The notes below the pieces were generated by a model. That model did not search any database and was not told where the DNA came from. It saw only the letters and a list, made by a program, of their open reading frames with translations. From Staphylococcus marylandisciuri (GTDB lineage Bacteria; Bacillota; Bacilli; Staphylococcales; Staphylococcaceae): a DNA stretch of 64,000 nt. Where the stretch lies: assembly GCF_025519785.1 (NCBI RefSeq), contig NZ_JAOPKZ010000006.1, positions 1 to 64,000 on the forward strand. Direction: 5' to 3'. Positions 18,909 to 26,931 of the stretch are shown here, piece by piece. The translations under genes and the position numbers were made by a program. Position 1 is the first letter of the stretch; each line of letters opens with the position of its first letter.

Positions 18909-19175
18909 TTATTGAATAACTTGTTGAAGATATTCAGTGATTTCTTCTCCTTCAGCTTCACTTACGCCTAGGGCATATGCAATGTATCCTTCTTCCTCTA
19001 AATCATCAGTACCAACCAACCCATATCTATTATTCTGCATATTGAGAACTATAGTTTTACCATAATGACGGTCGGTTTGAATCATCATTAGGTCATACCG
19101 ACTTTCCTCACCTACGAAGCCAACAAATTGGACTTGAGCTGATTCATCATCGTCGTATAAATACATTTCAATCAT
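18909..19175 (-). CDS. DUF3055 family protein
   Basis: An 88-residue acidic cytoplasmic protein of the DUF3055 family, conserved in Bacillales next to yutE/yutF; no function is known to me. The segment VQFVGFVGEESRYDLM and the following RHYGKTIVLNMQ are the family core. AAAGGATGAG precedes the ATG on the minus strand. It is transcribed alone, convergent with yutD and divergent from yutE. Confidence 0.8.
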   Translation of the reverse strand: MIEMYLYDDDESAQVQFVGFVGEESRYDLMMIQTDRHYGKTIVLNMQNNRYGLVGTDDLEEEGYIAYALGVSEAEGEEITEYLQQVIQ

Positions 19176-19432
19176 ACACTTATCTCATCCTTTAATTCGT
19201 ACTTATTTTTTTAAATTGTAGTTAACAATCATCGTTAAGTTATATTTTAACACTGAACCGAACAGAGTTCATTATGAGATAAGAAAGTGTCGAAAGGTTA
19301 AAAAAGATATGCCAATACGTGAAGGGCATTGTTTAACGTTGCACATGAAGACCTCTTTGAAATTATGATAAAATACAATAGAGTAATGCTAATTACTGTT
19401 TGTTTCAAATAGATCGTTTTAGAGGTGGAAAA

Positions 19433-19855
19433 ATGTATTTCGTTAATAAACAACAATTACAAGAAAAATTAAATTATTTACAACAACTTACTGACGATTA
19501 TGATGAAAACAAAACGAATCGATACGCATTTGAACGTATAGCGCAAATGCTGATCGAATCATCAGTAGATATAGGGAATATGATTATCGATGGATTTATT
19601 TTAAGAGATCCTGGTAACTACCAAGATGTGATAGATATTCTAGAACTTGAAGGTGTCATTTCTAAGGAGACTCAACAAACCGTGAATGAAACGGTAAGAG
19701 AACGTAAACAATTTGTGCATCAATACGATGAATTAGATACAGAGGCGCTTATCCCTTTATTCGATAAAGCTGTACCAGTTTATCAAGATTTCGTGCAAGA
19801 AGTACTTAATTTCTTAAAAAATGAAAATGTACCTATTACAGCCTTTGGTAAGTGA
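19433..19855 (+). CDS. DUF86/HepT-like HEPN protein (YutE)
   Basis: A 140-residue all-helical protein of the DUF86 (YutE) family, related to the HepT HEPN RNases of HepT-MntA toxin-antitoxin pairs. The segment RYAFERIAQMLIESSVDIGNMI and the catalytic-type motif RKQFVHQY (R-x4-H with following Y) are present. No minimal nucleotidyltransferase (MntA) gene is adjacent, so a classical toxin-antitoxin pair is not indicated here. It precedes yutF by 16 nt, a conserved linkage. The start at 19433 is fixed by AGAGGTGG. Confidence 0.8.
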   Translation: MYFVNKQQLQEKLNYLQQLTDDYDENKTNRYAFERIAQMLIESSVDIGNMIIDGFILRDPGNYQDVIDILELEGVISKETQQTVNETVRERKQFVHQYDELDTEALIPLFDKAVPVYQDFVQEVLNFLKNENVPITAFGK

Positions 19856-19871
19856 GAAAGGAGGAATCTAG

Positions 19872-20654
19872 ATGAAAGCCTATAAAGGGTACCTGATTGA
19901 TTTAGATGGTACTATGTACCAAGGTGAACAAGAAATAGATGGTGCGCCTCAATTCATAGAATATCTTAAATCTCAACATATACCCCACTTATTTGTAACT
20001 AATAATTCTACTAAAGAGCCTGAAGAAGTAGTGAAGAAACTTCATAAGATGGGAGTTAGTGCAACGGGCGAGGAAGTGATCACCTCAGCGTTAGCAACTG
20101 CTGAATTTATTTCGGATCAGCACCCTGGAGCTACCGTTTTTATGATTGGCGGGAGTGGGCTCTTTCAAGCATTAACGGAAAAAGGTTTAAGTATCAAAGA
20201 TAATGAAAACGTCGATTATGTTGTTATTGGCTTAGATGAGGCGGTTACATATGAGAAGTTAGCTATAGCTACTTTAGCTGTTCGTAAAGGCGCAAAGTTT
20301 ATTTCAACGAATAAAGATGTAGCTATTCCTAAAGAGCGTGGCTTTATGCCTGGGAACGGGGCAATCACAAGCGTTGTAAGTGTTTCTACAGGTGTTGACC
20401 CTGTATTCGTAGGGAAACCAGAACCTATTATTATGCATAAAGCTATGGAAACTATAGGTCTAGATAAACACGATGTGGCTATGATCGGAGATTTATACGA
20501 TACTGATATTATGTCAGGCATCAATATAGGTATAGATACGATTCATGTGCAAACAGGAGTCACGACTATAGAAGAACTTGAACAAAAAGAAATACAACCA
20601 ACTTATACCTTTCAAGATTTGAATCAATTAATTACTGAACTACAACAGGGGTGA
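19872..20654 (+). CDS. HAD-IIA phosphatase (NagD/YutF-like)
   Basis: A haloacid dehalogenase superfamily phosphatase of subclass IIA with 260 aa. The nucleophile motif IDLDGTMY holds D10 and D12, motif II is FVTNNSTK, and motif IV is [10 protein letters not shown]. Relatives hydrolyse nucleotide monophosphates or sugar phosphates; the substrate here is not evident. AAGGAGGA lies before the ATG. It is followed after 4 nt by a dehydrogenase gene and preceded by yutE, so three genes probably share a transcript. Confidence 0.9.
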   Translation: MKAYKGYLIDLDGTMYQGEQEIDGAPQFIEYLKSQHIPHLFVTNNSTKEPEEVVKKLHKMGVSATGEEVITSALATAEFISDQHPGATVFMIGGSGLFQALTEKGLSIKDNENVDYVVIGLDEAVTYEKLAIATLAVRKGAKFISTNKDVAIPKERGFMPGNGAITSVVSVSTGVDPVFVGKPEPIIMHKAMETIGLDKHDVAMIGDLYDTDIMSGINIGIDTIHVQTGVTTIEELEQKEIQPTYTFQDLNQLITELQQG

Positions 20655-20658
20655 TTGT

Positions 20659-21621
20659 ATGAAGAAAATAGTAGTAACCCGTAAAATACCTGCTGAATTT
20701 CTTGATCAATTAGAAAATTTAGGGGAAGTTGAGGTGTGGAATTCTGAATATGAACCAATGCCTAGAGAACGGTTTTTGACAGAAATTAAAGACGCCACTG
20801 CATGTTTGATTACTTTAAGTGAACGCATAGATCAAGAGGTATTTGAAGCAGCTCCTCATTTAAAGGTAATAGCAAATATGGCCGTAGGTTATGATAATAT
20901 AGATCTTCAACTTGCGTCACGTCACGATGTTATTGTTACCAATACACCAAGTGTGTTAACTGAGGCGACTGCTGAACTTGGTGTTACATTAACGCTCAGT
21001 GTAGCACGTAAGGTAATTGAGGCTCAAGATTATGTAAAGCAAGGTAAGTGGCAGAGCTGGGGCCCTTATCTTTTTGCTGGAAAAGACTTACATGGTGCTA
21101 CAGTAGGTATCTTTGGTATGGGAGATATTGGTAAAGCTTACGCACGTAGGCTGACAGGATTTAACACGACAATACTCTATCACAATCGTTCTCGTCATTT
21201 ACAAGCTGAACAAGAACTTGGTGCTCGATATGTGGACTTTGAAACTTTACTTAAAGAATCAGACTTTGTCGTATGTACAGCTCCTCTCACATCGGAAACT
21301 GAGAATAAATTTGATCGAGCAGCATTCAATCAAATGAAGAATGATGCCATTTTTATCAATATAGGACGCGGTCCGATTGTAGATGAAGAGGCGTTAGTAG
21401 AAGCATTGAAACACAATGAAATAGCTGCATGTGGTCTAGACGTCTTGCGAGAAGAACCTATACGTATGGATCACCCACTATTGGATATGGAGCAAGCAGT
21501 AATTTTGCCTCACATCGGTAGTGCTACTAAAGAAACTAGAGATAACATGATTCAGCTCTGTGTAGATAATATAGAAGGGGTGCTTCAAAGGGGCGAAGCG
21601 AAAACGCAAGTTAATGACTAA
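20659..21621 (+). CDS. D-isomer-specific 2-hydroxyacid dehydrogenase (glyoxylate/hydroxypyruvate reductase type)
   Basis: An NAD(P)-dependent D-2-hydroxyacid dehydrogenase of 320 aa. The nucleotide-binding motif GIFGMGDIGKAYARR begins near residue 151. The catalytic triad can be placed as Arg in NIGRGPIVDEE, Glu in REEPI and His in LPHIGSAT. Members reduce glyoxylate, hydroxypyruvate or related 2-ketoacids; the precise substrate is not determined by sequence. AGGGGTGAT precedes the ATG. Last gene of the yutE-yutF transcript. Confidence 0.87.
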   Translation: MKKIVVTRKIPAEFLDQLENLGEVEVWNSEYEPMPRERFLTEIKDATACLITLSERIDQEVFEAAPHLKVIANMAVGYDNIDLQLASRHDVIVTNTPSVLTEATAELGVTLTLSVARKVIEAQDYVKQGKWQSWGPYLFAGKDLHGATVGIFGMGDIGKAYARRLTGFNTTILYHNRSRHLQAEQELGARYVDFETLLKESDFVVCTAPLTSETENKFDRAAFNQMKNDAIFINIGRGPIVDEEALVEALKHNEIAACGLDVLREEPIRMDHPLLDMEQAVILPHIGSATKETRDNMIQLCVDNIEGVLQRGEAKTQVND

Positions 21622-21821
21622 AGCTTGAGAGGAGAAGCTATTTGAGATTACCTCGAAGAAATACTAATCTTTAAGATTTATAGGTTTAGCAGAATGATTG
21701 GTCAAAGGAAGAAATTAAGCTGCATAAGTTAAAAAGAGAAATAATATATTGTAAAAATAATAAAAAACTCAATTTAGCTAATCAAGGTGCTACGAGTTAT
21801 AATTAAATCACTTTTTATTTT

Positions 21822-21857
21822 GAGGCCGTACCAAAATTGGTGCGGTGCTCTTTTTTT
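21822..21857 (+). terminator. Terminator after the dehydrogenase transcript
   Basis: CCGTACC and GGTGCGG pair (one G-T) around AAAATT, with seven T residues following. Confidence 0.7.
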
Positions 21858-21941
21858 GCAAAAAATTGATATAATTAAAAAGGGTTGCGGTCATGATGAT
21901 TCAAATATAATATATATAGAAAGTTAAAGGGAGGTAAAGGA

Positions 21942-22041
21942 ATGCTAGAAGCTTTCGAAAGAAATAGTAAATATCGTTTTGACAGTAGCTTCCACAATAG
22001 TTGTCATCAAAGTACTGAAAGACGAGAAGAGAAATTATTGA
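21942..22041 (+). pseudogene. Possible frameshifted small membrane peptide
   Basis: A strong ribosome site (AAAGGGAGG) precedes an ATG followed by a few codons. If one T near 21954 is skipped, the frame continues as a hydrophobic peptide of about 32 residues (EIVNIVLTVASTIVVIKV) with a charged tail KDEKRNY. As written, the ATG frame gives a longer unconvincing product. Either a decayed small-peptide gene or a base error; I cannot decide. Confidence 0.3.
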
Positions 22042-22067
22042 GGTTGAGCTATAGAGTTTATGTACAC

Positions 22068-22112
22068 TAGGAAACCGATGAACGAAGTCCCTAAAGTAGG
22101 ATTGGTGACTGA
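22068..22112 (-). repeat. R3 short dispersed repeat (also at 44583-44625)
   Basis: The complement of this stretch reads AATCCTACTTTAGGGACTTC and then a TTCATCGGTTTCC block. The segment at 44583-44625 reads the same pattern with scattered changes. Both lie next to R1 or STAR-like units. Confidence 0.5.
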
Positions 22113-22126
22113 TACGCTCACGGTTC

Positions 22127-22416
22127 GGGAGCGGGACAGAAAGCTAATTTGAATAAAAAGATTTCGTAGTCCCGTCCCGGCAAGGATGACTAGAATTGAA
22201 AAAGCTTGATACAAGCGCGTTTTCAAATCAGTCATCTACTGCCAAGATGTTGAAAGAGGGAGCGGGACAGAAAGCTAATTTGAATAAAAAGATTTCGTAG
22301 TCCCGTCCCGGCAAGGATGACTAGAATTGAAAAAAGCTTGATACAAGCGCGTTTTCAAATCAGTCATCTACTGCCGAGATGCTGAAAGAGGTTGAGACAT
22401 TACATTATGTCCCAGT
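22127..22416 (+). repeat. Two R1 repeats in tandem
   Basis: A copy lacking the third hairpin (22127-22257) is followed directly by a complete copy (22258-22416). The junction joins the GAGGG end of one to the start of the next, so the pair arose by tandem duplication or nested insertion. Confidence 0.8.
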
Positions 22417-22420
22417 TTCT

Positions 22421-22552
22421 TTGTGTTGGGGCCCACCCCAACTTGCATAGCTTGTGGAAACTGGTTTACCAGTTTCTCTTTGTCGGGGCCCACCCCAACT
22501 CGCAGTGCTTGTAGAAACTGGTTTACCAGTTTCTCTTTGTTGGGGCCCCCTG
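22421..22552 (-). repeat. STAR-like GC-rich repeat array, 3 units
   Basis: Three units carry the core TTGGGGCCC or TCGGGGCCC, spaced about 60 bp apart. Between them are AACTTGCA or AACTCGCA and the pairing AGAAACTGG/CCAGTTTCT. The core matches the published STAR element consensus of staphylococci as I recall it. The right end continues into a CTCAAATCCTAAATGCTTTT module seen in opposite orientation at the other arrays. Confidence 0.7.
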
Positions 22553-22617
22553 CTCAAATCCTAAATGCTTTTACCTCGACCTTTAATTTACTACTTAAGT
22601 TCTAGCATTGATTAAAA

Positions 22618-22749
22618 ATGAAAATAATTGCTTTAATTTTAATAATATTACTATGGATTAACTTGTTTGTTGGAAACTCATTTACAAGTGCAGCATTAAA
22701 TTTAGCAACTACGTTAGTTATTATTAGATTGTATGGAAAAGGGGATTAA
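22618..22749 (+). CDS. Small hydrophobic peptide, 43 aa
   Basis: A 43-codon ORF encodes a peptide with a hydrophobic N-terminal segment (KIIALILIILLWINLFV), a short polar turn (GNSFTS) and a second moderately hydrophobic stretch ending IIRLYGKGD. No good ribosome site precedes the ATG. It ends 1 nt before the next start codon, which reads like an operon with the HTH gene downstream. The arrangement mirrors 10266-10571. It may be the remaining end of a longer gene cut by the STAR array; function is unknown. Confidence 0.45.
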   Translation: MKIIALILIILLWINLFVGNSFTSAALNLATTLVIIRLYGKGD

Positions 22750-22750
22750 T

Positions 22751-22966
22751 ATGGATTTTGAAAGTATGAAACAAGATGTAAGAAGATTGTTTAAATTACA
22801 AAATGGAAGTCAGATAGCAAAAGCAACAGGCTTACCATATCAGACTGTTCAGGACTTGAGAAATGAAAATACTAGTATAGATAACGCTAGATTGAAAACA
22901 ATAGAAAAGCTATACAACTATCAAAAGAGTCTTGAGAAAAACACAACTCCACCGGAAAATAAATAG
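22751..22966 (+). CDS. Small HTH-like DNA-binding protein
   Basis: A 71-residue protein with the ATG placed after AAAAGGGGA. Residues 14-45 (KLQNGSQIAKATGLPYQTVQDL) fit a minimal helix-turn-helix such as in Cro/XRE-type regulators, and a helical tail LKTIEKLYNYQ follows. It has the same helix layout and similar 3' flanking DNA as the protein at 10398-10571. Likely a regulator encoded with the small membrane peptide upstream; the target is unknown. Confidence 0.6.
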   Translation: MDFESMKQDVRRLFKLQNGSQIAKATGLPYQTVQDLRNENTSIDNARLKTIEKLYNYQKSLEKNTTPPENK

Positions 22967-23211
22967 AATATTTCTATTGATACTATTTAATTGTCAAAAC
23001 GTAACTCTTAATAGTTCTATCTTACCGAGATCGTGTGTTGATGACGTTTCATATATAAACTATAACAGAACATAAATTTAATCTAATGTGAAGGATAGTA
23101 TTAGGAAACGACATTTATAGATAGACCGGGGTGAATAAGGTTAATTAACACAGATCTAGATAATGAGGCAGCCATTCTAATTATTGATAAAATAAATTGT
23201 GGAGTCTGGAG

Positions 23212-23262
23212 GGGAGCGGGATAGAAATCAAATTTGACTAAAAAGATTTCTGTCCCGCTCCC
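23212..23262. repeat. R1 repeat, short palindromic form
   Basis: GGGAGCGGGATAGAAATC and GATTTCTGTCCCGCTCCC pair (one mismatch) around a 15-nt loop. This is the first R1 hairpin alone. Confidence 0.8.
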
Positions 23263-23340
23263 ATTACAATTATCATCGAGATCTTAAAGATAGGTTTGAA
23301 CGTCTGTAATGCACGTCGCTTTTAAATATGAGCAAACTAA

Positions 23341-23382
23341 CTAGCCCGTTGCAATGCTTCTGCCGAGCATCTCAACGGGCTA
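23341..23382. terminator. Hairpin downstream of nfu
   Basis: CTAGCCCGTTG pairs exactly with CAACGGGCTAG, and an inner ATGCT/AGCAT extends it. It lies past the nfu stop (minus strand), but its T-run is weak, so terminator activity is probable, not certain. Confidence 0.55.
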
Positions 23383-23453
23383 GTCATTTGGACTGTATTC
23401 AAATAGGATTAGTTCTAAATTAAACGATGTTACAGTTCTAAAAATCTAATATA

Positions 23454-23696
23454 TTAAAATACTTGTTCTACTTCCACAACGCCAGGTACTTCTTCGTGAA
23501 GTGCGCGTTCAATTCCCGCTTTGAGCGTAATTGTTGAACTTGGGCATGTACCGCAAGCACCGTGTAATTGAAGCTTAACGATGCCATCTTCCACGTCTAC
23601 AAGGGAGCAGTCCCCACCATCACGTAATAAGAACGGACGTAACTTCTCAATTACTTCTGCGACTTGATCAAACATCGTTGCATTTTCTGTAGGCAT
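23454..23696 (-). CDS. nfu: NifU C-terminal-domain Fe-S carrier (Nfu)
   Basis: An 80-residue Nfu-type protein that carries a 4Fe-4S cluster between two subunits and passes it to target enzymes. The cluster motif CGTCPSS (CxxC) is present in the family context [24 protein letters not shown] precedes the ATG. It works downstream of SufBCD and alongside the A-type carrier at 26561. In B. subtilis the orthologue yutI sits in the same neighbourhood as yuzD, yutJ and yuzB, all of which follow here. Confidence 0.92.
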   Translation of the reverse strand: MPTENATMFDQVAEVIEKLRPFLLRDGGDCSLVDVEDGIVKLQLHGACGTCPSSTITLKAGIERALHEEVPGVVEVEQVF

Positions 23697-23800
23697 GCAA
23701 GATGCCTCCTTTCAAGTATATTATTTCATATTCTTGTTATTACTTTATTATAATAGATATGAACGAAAAAATCTATCTTGTGAAACAGAGGGGGACCTTT

Positions 23801-24133
23801 ATGAATAAGGTTAGTGTTGTAGTATACGGGGCAGAAACGATATGCGCGAGTTGTGTAAATGCTCCTACATCTCAAAATATATATGAATGGTTACAGCCGT
23901 TGTTAAAACGTAAATATCCTAGTATACATTTTGAATTTACTTATATTGATATTGAGCAAGATACGGAGAACTTATCAGACCACGATCAACAATTTATCGA
24001 GCGTCTACAGGATGAAGAATTATTCTACCCTTTAGTAACGATGAATGATGAATATGTGGCTGATGGCTATATTCAATTAAAGGATATAAAGCGATTTATG
24101 AAAGATAGATTTCCTGAAGTTGAAGATGATTAA
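23801..24133 (+). CDS. YuzD family (DUF1462) protein
   Basis: A 110-residue protein of the YuzD/DUF1462 family, which has a thioredoxin-like fold with a CxxC near the N-terminus (ETICASCVNAP here, with cysteines at about residues 14 and 17). Role unknown; redox or Fe-S related work is an inference from the motif and from neighbours nfu, YutJ and YuzB. The ATG at 23801 follows GAGGGGGA; an upstream start would run into the nfu promoter region. Divergent from nfu. Confidence 0.82.
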   Translation: MNKVSVVVYGAETICASCVNAPTSQNIYEWLQPLLKRKYPSIHFEFTYIDIEQDTENLSDHDQQFIERLQDEELFYPLVTMNDEYVADGYIQLKDIKRFMKDRFPEVEDD

Positions 24134-24250
24134 ACGACTTACTTTCATTTTAAAAGGGGAGTAATTGATGAAAGGTATATAATATAGTGCTAAAGGGGTG
24201 TGAGACATTAATTAGATGTTGAATAAGCGTCACAATTTTTTAACGAAATA

Positions 24251-24294
24251 ATAGGAGTGAGACCTCGCGACTCATTCGGTATGTCTCACTCCTA
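24251..24294. terminator. Bidirectional terminator between yuzD and yutJ
   Basis: ATAGGAGTGAGAC pairs exactly with GTCTCACTCCTAT around a 19-nt loop, between two convergent genes. Confidence 0.75.
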
Positions 24295-24356
24295 TCTCAA
24301 TACTTCAACTAACGTTATTTAGTGCAAATGAACTTTAAATACTTCAAGAGTATAGC

Positions 24357-25421
24357 TTAGCCATTATGATATTTATAAAGCCAAAGGACTCCTGATTTCA
24401 ATATAGATGCTAGTCGGCCGGTAACTGTGCGATCCATGATGTAAGCAAACCCTTGTTTTTCACCTAAAGAACCTAGGAAACCTTGAATTTTGATTTCAGG
24501 CATCTTCTCCGGTAGAGGTTTGTTCTGCCAATTTAACTTCATTACATCTGCAATTTGATCACCTTGAGCTTCAGCAAGTTGGGCGCTTGGAGCATGAGGT
24601 AATTCGGCACAATCGCCTACAACATAAACATTTTGATATGTTGGTATTTGATGATATTGATTTAAGATGACTCTACCACTTTTACTAATATCTACTGGTA
24701 AATGTCTCACAATCTCTACAGGCTGGATCCCGGCGGTCCATACGACGAGATCTAGATCTTCAGGCACATCATTATTAAATATTCGTCCTTCTTCGACCTT
24801 ATTAATATTTGAATTTGGTACTACGGTTACATTATTTTTCTTAAACCATTTCTCTATATAGCGACTTAATTTTTCTGGGAAACGAGGTAGGATACGTTCG
24901 CCGCGATCGTATAGGTTGATATCCAAGTCCTTTCGACTCTCGCGTAATTCGCTTGCTAGTTCTATACCACTTAATCCTGCGCCGACAATCCCCACTCTCG
25001 CTCCGTTCGGTAATTCACTGATGTGATGGAAAGTCTTTCTTGATTTAGACAATGTTTGAATACTGAAAGTGTGCGCTTCAGCCCCTGGTACATTATGATA
25101 TTTATCTTCGCAACCTAGCCCTATGACAAGCTCATCATAATCCACTTTAGTATTACCTACAGAAACAATTTGGTCCTCTAAATCGATCTCTGTAATTTCT
25201 CCATAAACAGTATTAATGCGATGTGAATCTGGAAAGTTCATACGTACATCTTTATCTGATTTCGTCCCTGCAGCAAGCTCGTAGAATTCTGGTTTGAGAC
25301 TATGATATGGCATACGATCAATTAATGTTAATGAATAGTCTTCTGGTAAAGCAGATGGAAGTATATGCGACATAATGCGCATGTTGCCATAGCCGCCACC
25401 AAGCAGTACAAGATTTTTCAT
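24357..25421 (-). CDS. NAD(P)/FAD-dependent oxidoreductase (YutJ, NDH-2-like)
   Basis: A 354-residue flavoprotein of the type II NADH dehydrogenase superfamily, orthologous in position to B. subtilis YutJ. The FAD motif GGGYGNMRI is at the N-terminus, a second dinucleotide motif GIVGAGLSGIELA near residue 150, and the VVGDCAEL FAD-ribityl motif near 270. The start is placed at the ATG 8 nt after AAAGGGG; a TTG two codons upstream is unlikely. It is shorter and more diverged than the main Ndh at 27310, so electron acceptor and role are open. Confidence 0.85.
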   Translation of the reverse strand: MKNLVLLGGGYGNMRIMSHILPSALPEDYSLTLIDRMPYHSLKPEFYELAAGTKSDKDVRMNFPDSHRINTVYGEITEIDLEDQIVSVGNTKVDYDELVIGLGCEDKYHNVPGAEAHTFSIQTLSKSRKTFHHISELPNGARVGIVGAGLSGIELASELRESRKDLDINLYDRGERILPRFPEKLSRYIEKWFKKNNVTVVPNSNINKVEEGRIFNNDVPEDLDLVVWTAGIQPVEIVRHLPVDISKSGRVILNQYHQIPTYQNVYVVGDCAELPHAPSAQLAEAQGDQIADVMKLNWQNKPLPEKMPEIKIQGFLGSLGEKQGFAYIMDRTVTGRLASILKSGVLWLYKYHNG

Positions 25422-25977
25422 GTTCAATACCCCTTTAATAATAAATGATATGCATCACTAATTTCGTCATTCAGAGGAGCTTAGATAACTATTTAAAAAA
25501 CGTGTGAAATATGTAAGATAGATTTCTTTAAATTATTTGTCTCAACCTCTTGAAGTTATGTTTTCTCTCTTCTCTGAATTGTGCCCCACACTATAGTGAT
25601 GCCTATGCTATACTGAACGCTTATATTGAATGTTTACTCGCTTTGACTAGGAATTATAGAATAATGTTATATATGTTAGCCTTAAAATAAATGAAGTACA
25701 TTTATCTAAACCTCTTCATCCTAGCGCGCTAATTATCATCACGCTCAGTAAGAAATATAAACGTTCCAATATAAGCTATAAAATCTTTCATTATATATTA
25801 TAAGCTTTTTAAACAACTACGACAAATGAATTTAGACTTATAACCAAAATTTATCATCGTTTATTTAGCTATGTGACTAAGACGAGTAAAATCTCGTATT
25901 CTTATAAACATAACGTAGGCATCTGTGAACCTCTTTTGTTATAATATAATAACTGATTATTTGTTAGAAGGTGAAAT
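25422..25977. other. Noncoding spacer between divergent genes yutJ and yuzB
   Basis: About 555 bp lack a convincing ORF. A TATAAT-rich stretch near 25938-25950 probably holds the yuzB promoter. I see no repeats or operators. Confidence 0.5.
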
Positions 25978-26226
25978 ATGTTTCCACTTGTAGAATTCTG
26001 TGTTTCAAATATGGCTAAAGGCGGAGACTATGTTTTTAATAAATTAGAAGAAGATCCTAATGTAGATGTACTGGAGTACGGTTGTCTGCAAAATTGTGGT
26101 ATATGTTCGAATAGCTTATACGCACTTGTGGACGGTGAAGTTGTAGAAGGTGATACTCCAGACAATCTATTGAGTAATATATACGCTCATATTGAGAAAC
26201 AACAAGAAGCCTGGATGATGTTTTAA
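25978..26226 (+). CDS. YuzB family (DUF1450) protein
   Basis: An 82-residue protein of the YuzB/DUF1450 family. It has an N-terminal [12 protein letters not shown] motif and a cluster of cysteines later ([13 protein letters not shown], CxxxCxxC-like spacing), reminiscent of thioredoxin-like ferredoxins. A metal or Fe-S role is inferred. AGAAGGTGA lies before the ATG. It is conserved next to nfu/yutI, yuzD and yutJ in Bacillales. Confidence 0.83.
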   Translation: MFPLVEFCVSNMAKGGDYVFNKLEEDPNVDVLEYGCLQNCGICSNSLYALVDGEVVEGDTPDNLLSNIYAHIEKQQEAWMMF

Positions 26227-26231
26227 TAGAT

Positions 26232-26271
26232 GAGGTCGGGACGAAAGCGTTAAGGATTTGAGTAGAACCGG
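26232..26271 (+). repeat. Repeat boundary module GAGGTCGGGAC..AAAGCGTT..GGATTTGAG
   Basis: This module recurs at 44405-44434, 44964-44996, 51509-51541 and, inverted, near 22555-22585. There it flanks STAR-like arrays, whereas here it leads straight into the tandem leader. Confidence 0.6.
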
Positions 26272-26280
26272 GACAAAAGA

Positions 26281-26542
26281 TAATTCCTGTAAAATAGAGA
26301 GGCTGAACAGAGACAAGATTTAACGAGGAACTCGAAAGAGAGAAGCAGCGATTTTACTCAGCGTAAATGAGCAATGAAAGAGTTCGAGAGACGAAGATAA
26401 AGATAATTCCTGTAAGATAGAGAGGCTGAACAGGGACAAGATTTAACGAGGAACTCGAAAGAGAGAAGTAGCGATTTTACTCAGCGTAAATGAGCAATGA
26501 AAGAGTTCGAGAGACGAAGTTAAAGATAATTCCTGTTCAGCC
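26281..26542 (+). repeat. Tandem structured leader upstream of HesB/IscA gene (123-bp period)
   Basis: Two units (26301-26413 and 26424-26542) repeat with a 123-bp period. The second folds with a perfect outer stem (GGCTGAACAGG with CCTGTTCAGCC), a second stem TTTAAC/GTTAAA, an inner stem CTCGAA/TTCGAG and an apical hairpin TTTAC/GTAAA. The loops contain ACGAGG, GAAG(C/T)AGCGA, TGAGCAATGA and ACGAAG, the same as in the metN leader at 1-292, while the stem sequences differ and stay paired. The element ends 3 nt before the Shine-Dalgarno sequence of the HesB gene. Confidence 0.75.
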
Positions 26543-26560
26543 GTAAAGGAGGAAAAGAAG

Positions 26561-26920
26561 ATGGAAGTAGTAACATTAACAAAAGCAGCAGCTTACGAAG
26601 TTAAAGATATGCTTGAACAAAACGACATGCCTGAAGGGTATTTAAAAATCAAAGTTGATGGCGGTGGTTGTACTGGTTTAACCTACGGAATGTCTGCAGA
26701 AGAAGAACCTGGTGAAAATGATGAAGTCCTTGAATTTTATGGCTTAAAAGTACTCGTCGACAATTACGATAAACCTGTTTTACAAGGAACTACTATTGAT
26801 TTTAAACAATCTCTGATGGGTGGAGGGTTCCAAATCGATAACCCTAACGCCATCGCTTCATGTGGTTGCGGCAGTTCGTTCAAAACAGCTAAGGTTTCTG
26901 GAACGCCGGAAGAATGTTAA
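26561..26920 (+). CDS. HesB/IscA-type Fe-S carrier (SufA-like)
   Basis: A 119-residue A-type carrier that holds an iron-sulfur cluster and passes it to apoproteins. The three conserved cysteines are seen in GGGCTGLTYG and in the C-terminal CGCGSSF, followed by an extra cysteine at the penultimate position (PEEC). AAAGGAGG precedes the ATG, immediately after the tandem leader. It is a partner for SufBCD and Nfu. S. aureus carries an equivalent gene at the same place; I leave the symbol blank because sufA/sufT naming varies. Confidence 0.88.
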   Translation: MEVVTLTKAAAYEVKDMLEQNDMPEGYLKIKVDGGGCTGLTYGMSAEEEPGENDEVLEFYGLKVLVDNYDKPVLQGTTIDFKQSLMGGGFQIDNPNAIASCGCGSSFKTAKVSGTPEEC

Positions 26921-26931
26921 ATAACTTATAG

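Larger units (their letters stand above)
22967..23453. other. Noncoding pocket between the HTH gene and nfu
   Basis: The stretch contains a short R1 palindrome (23212-23262) and a hairpin (23341-23382), both listed separately. The first 70 bp resemble the 3' flank of the HTH gene at 10571 (GATACTATTT then GTCAAAA.GTA). No gene is seen. Confidence 0.5.

Noticed and set aside
19433-20654. Toxin-antitoxin reading of the DUF86 gene with the following gene
   Set aside because: The neighbour is a HAD phosphatase, not a minimal nucleotidyltransferase; the yutE-yutF linkage is a conserved housekeeping pair.
22423-22605. 60-aa ORF across STAR-like units
   Set aside because: The protein repeats itself because the DNA repeats; no start signals.
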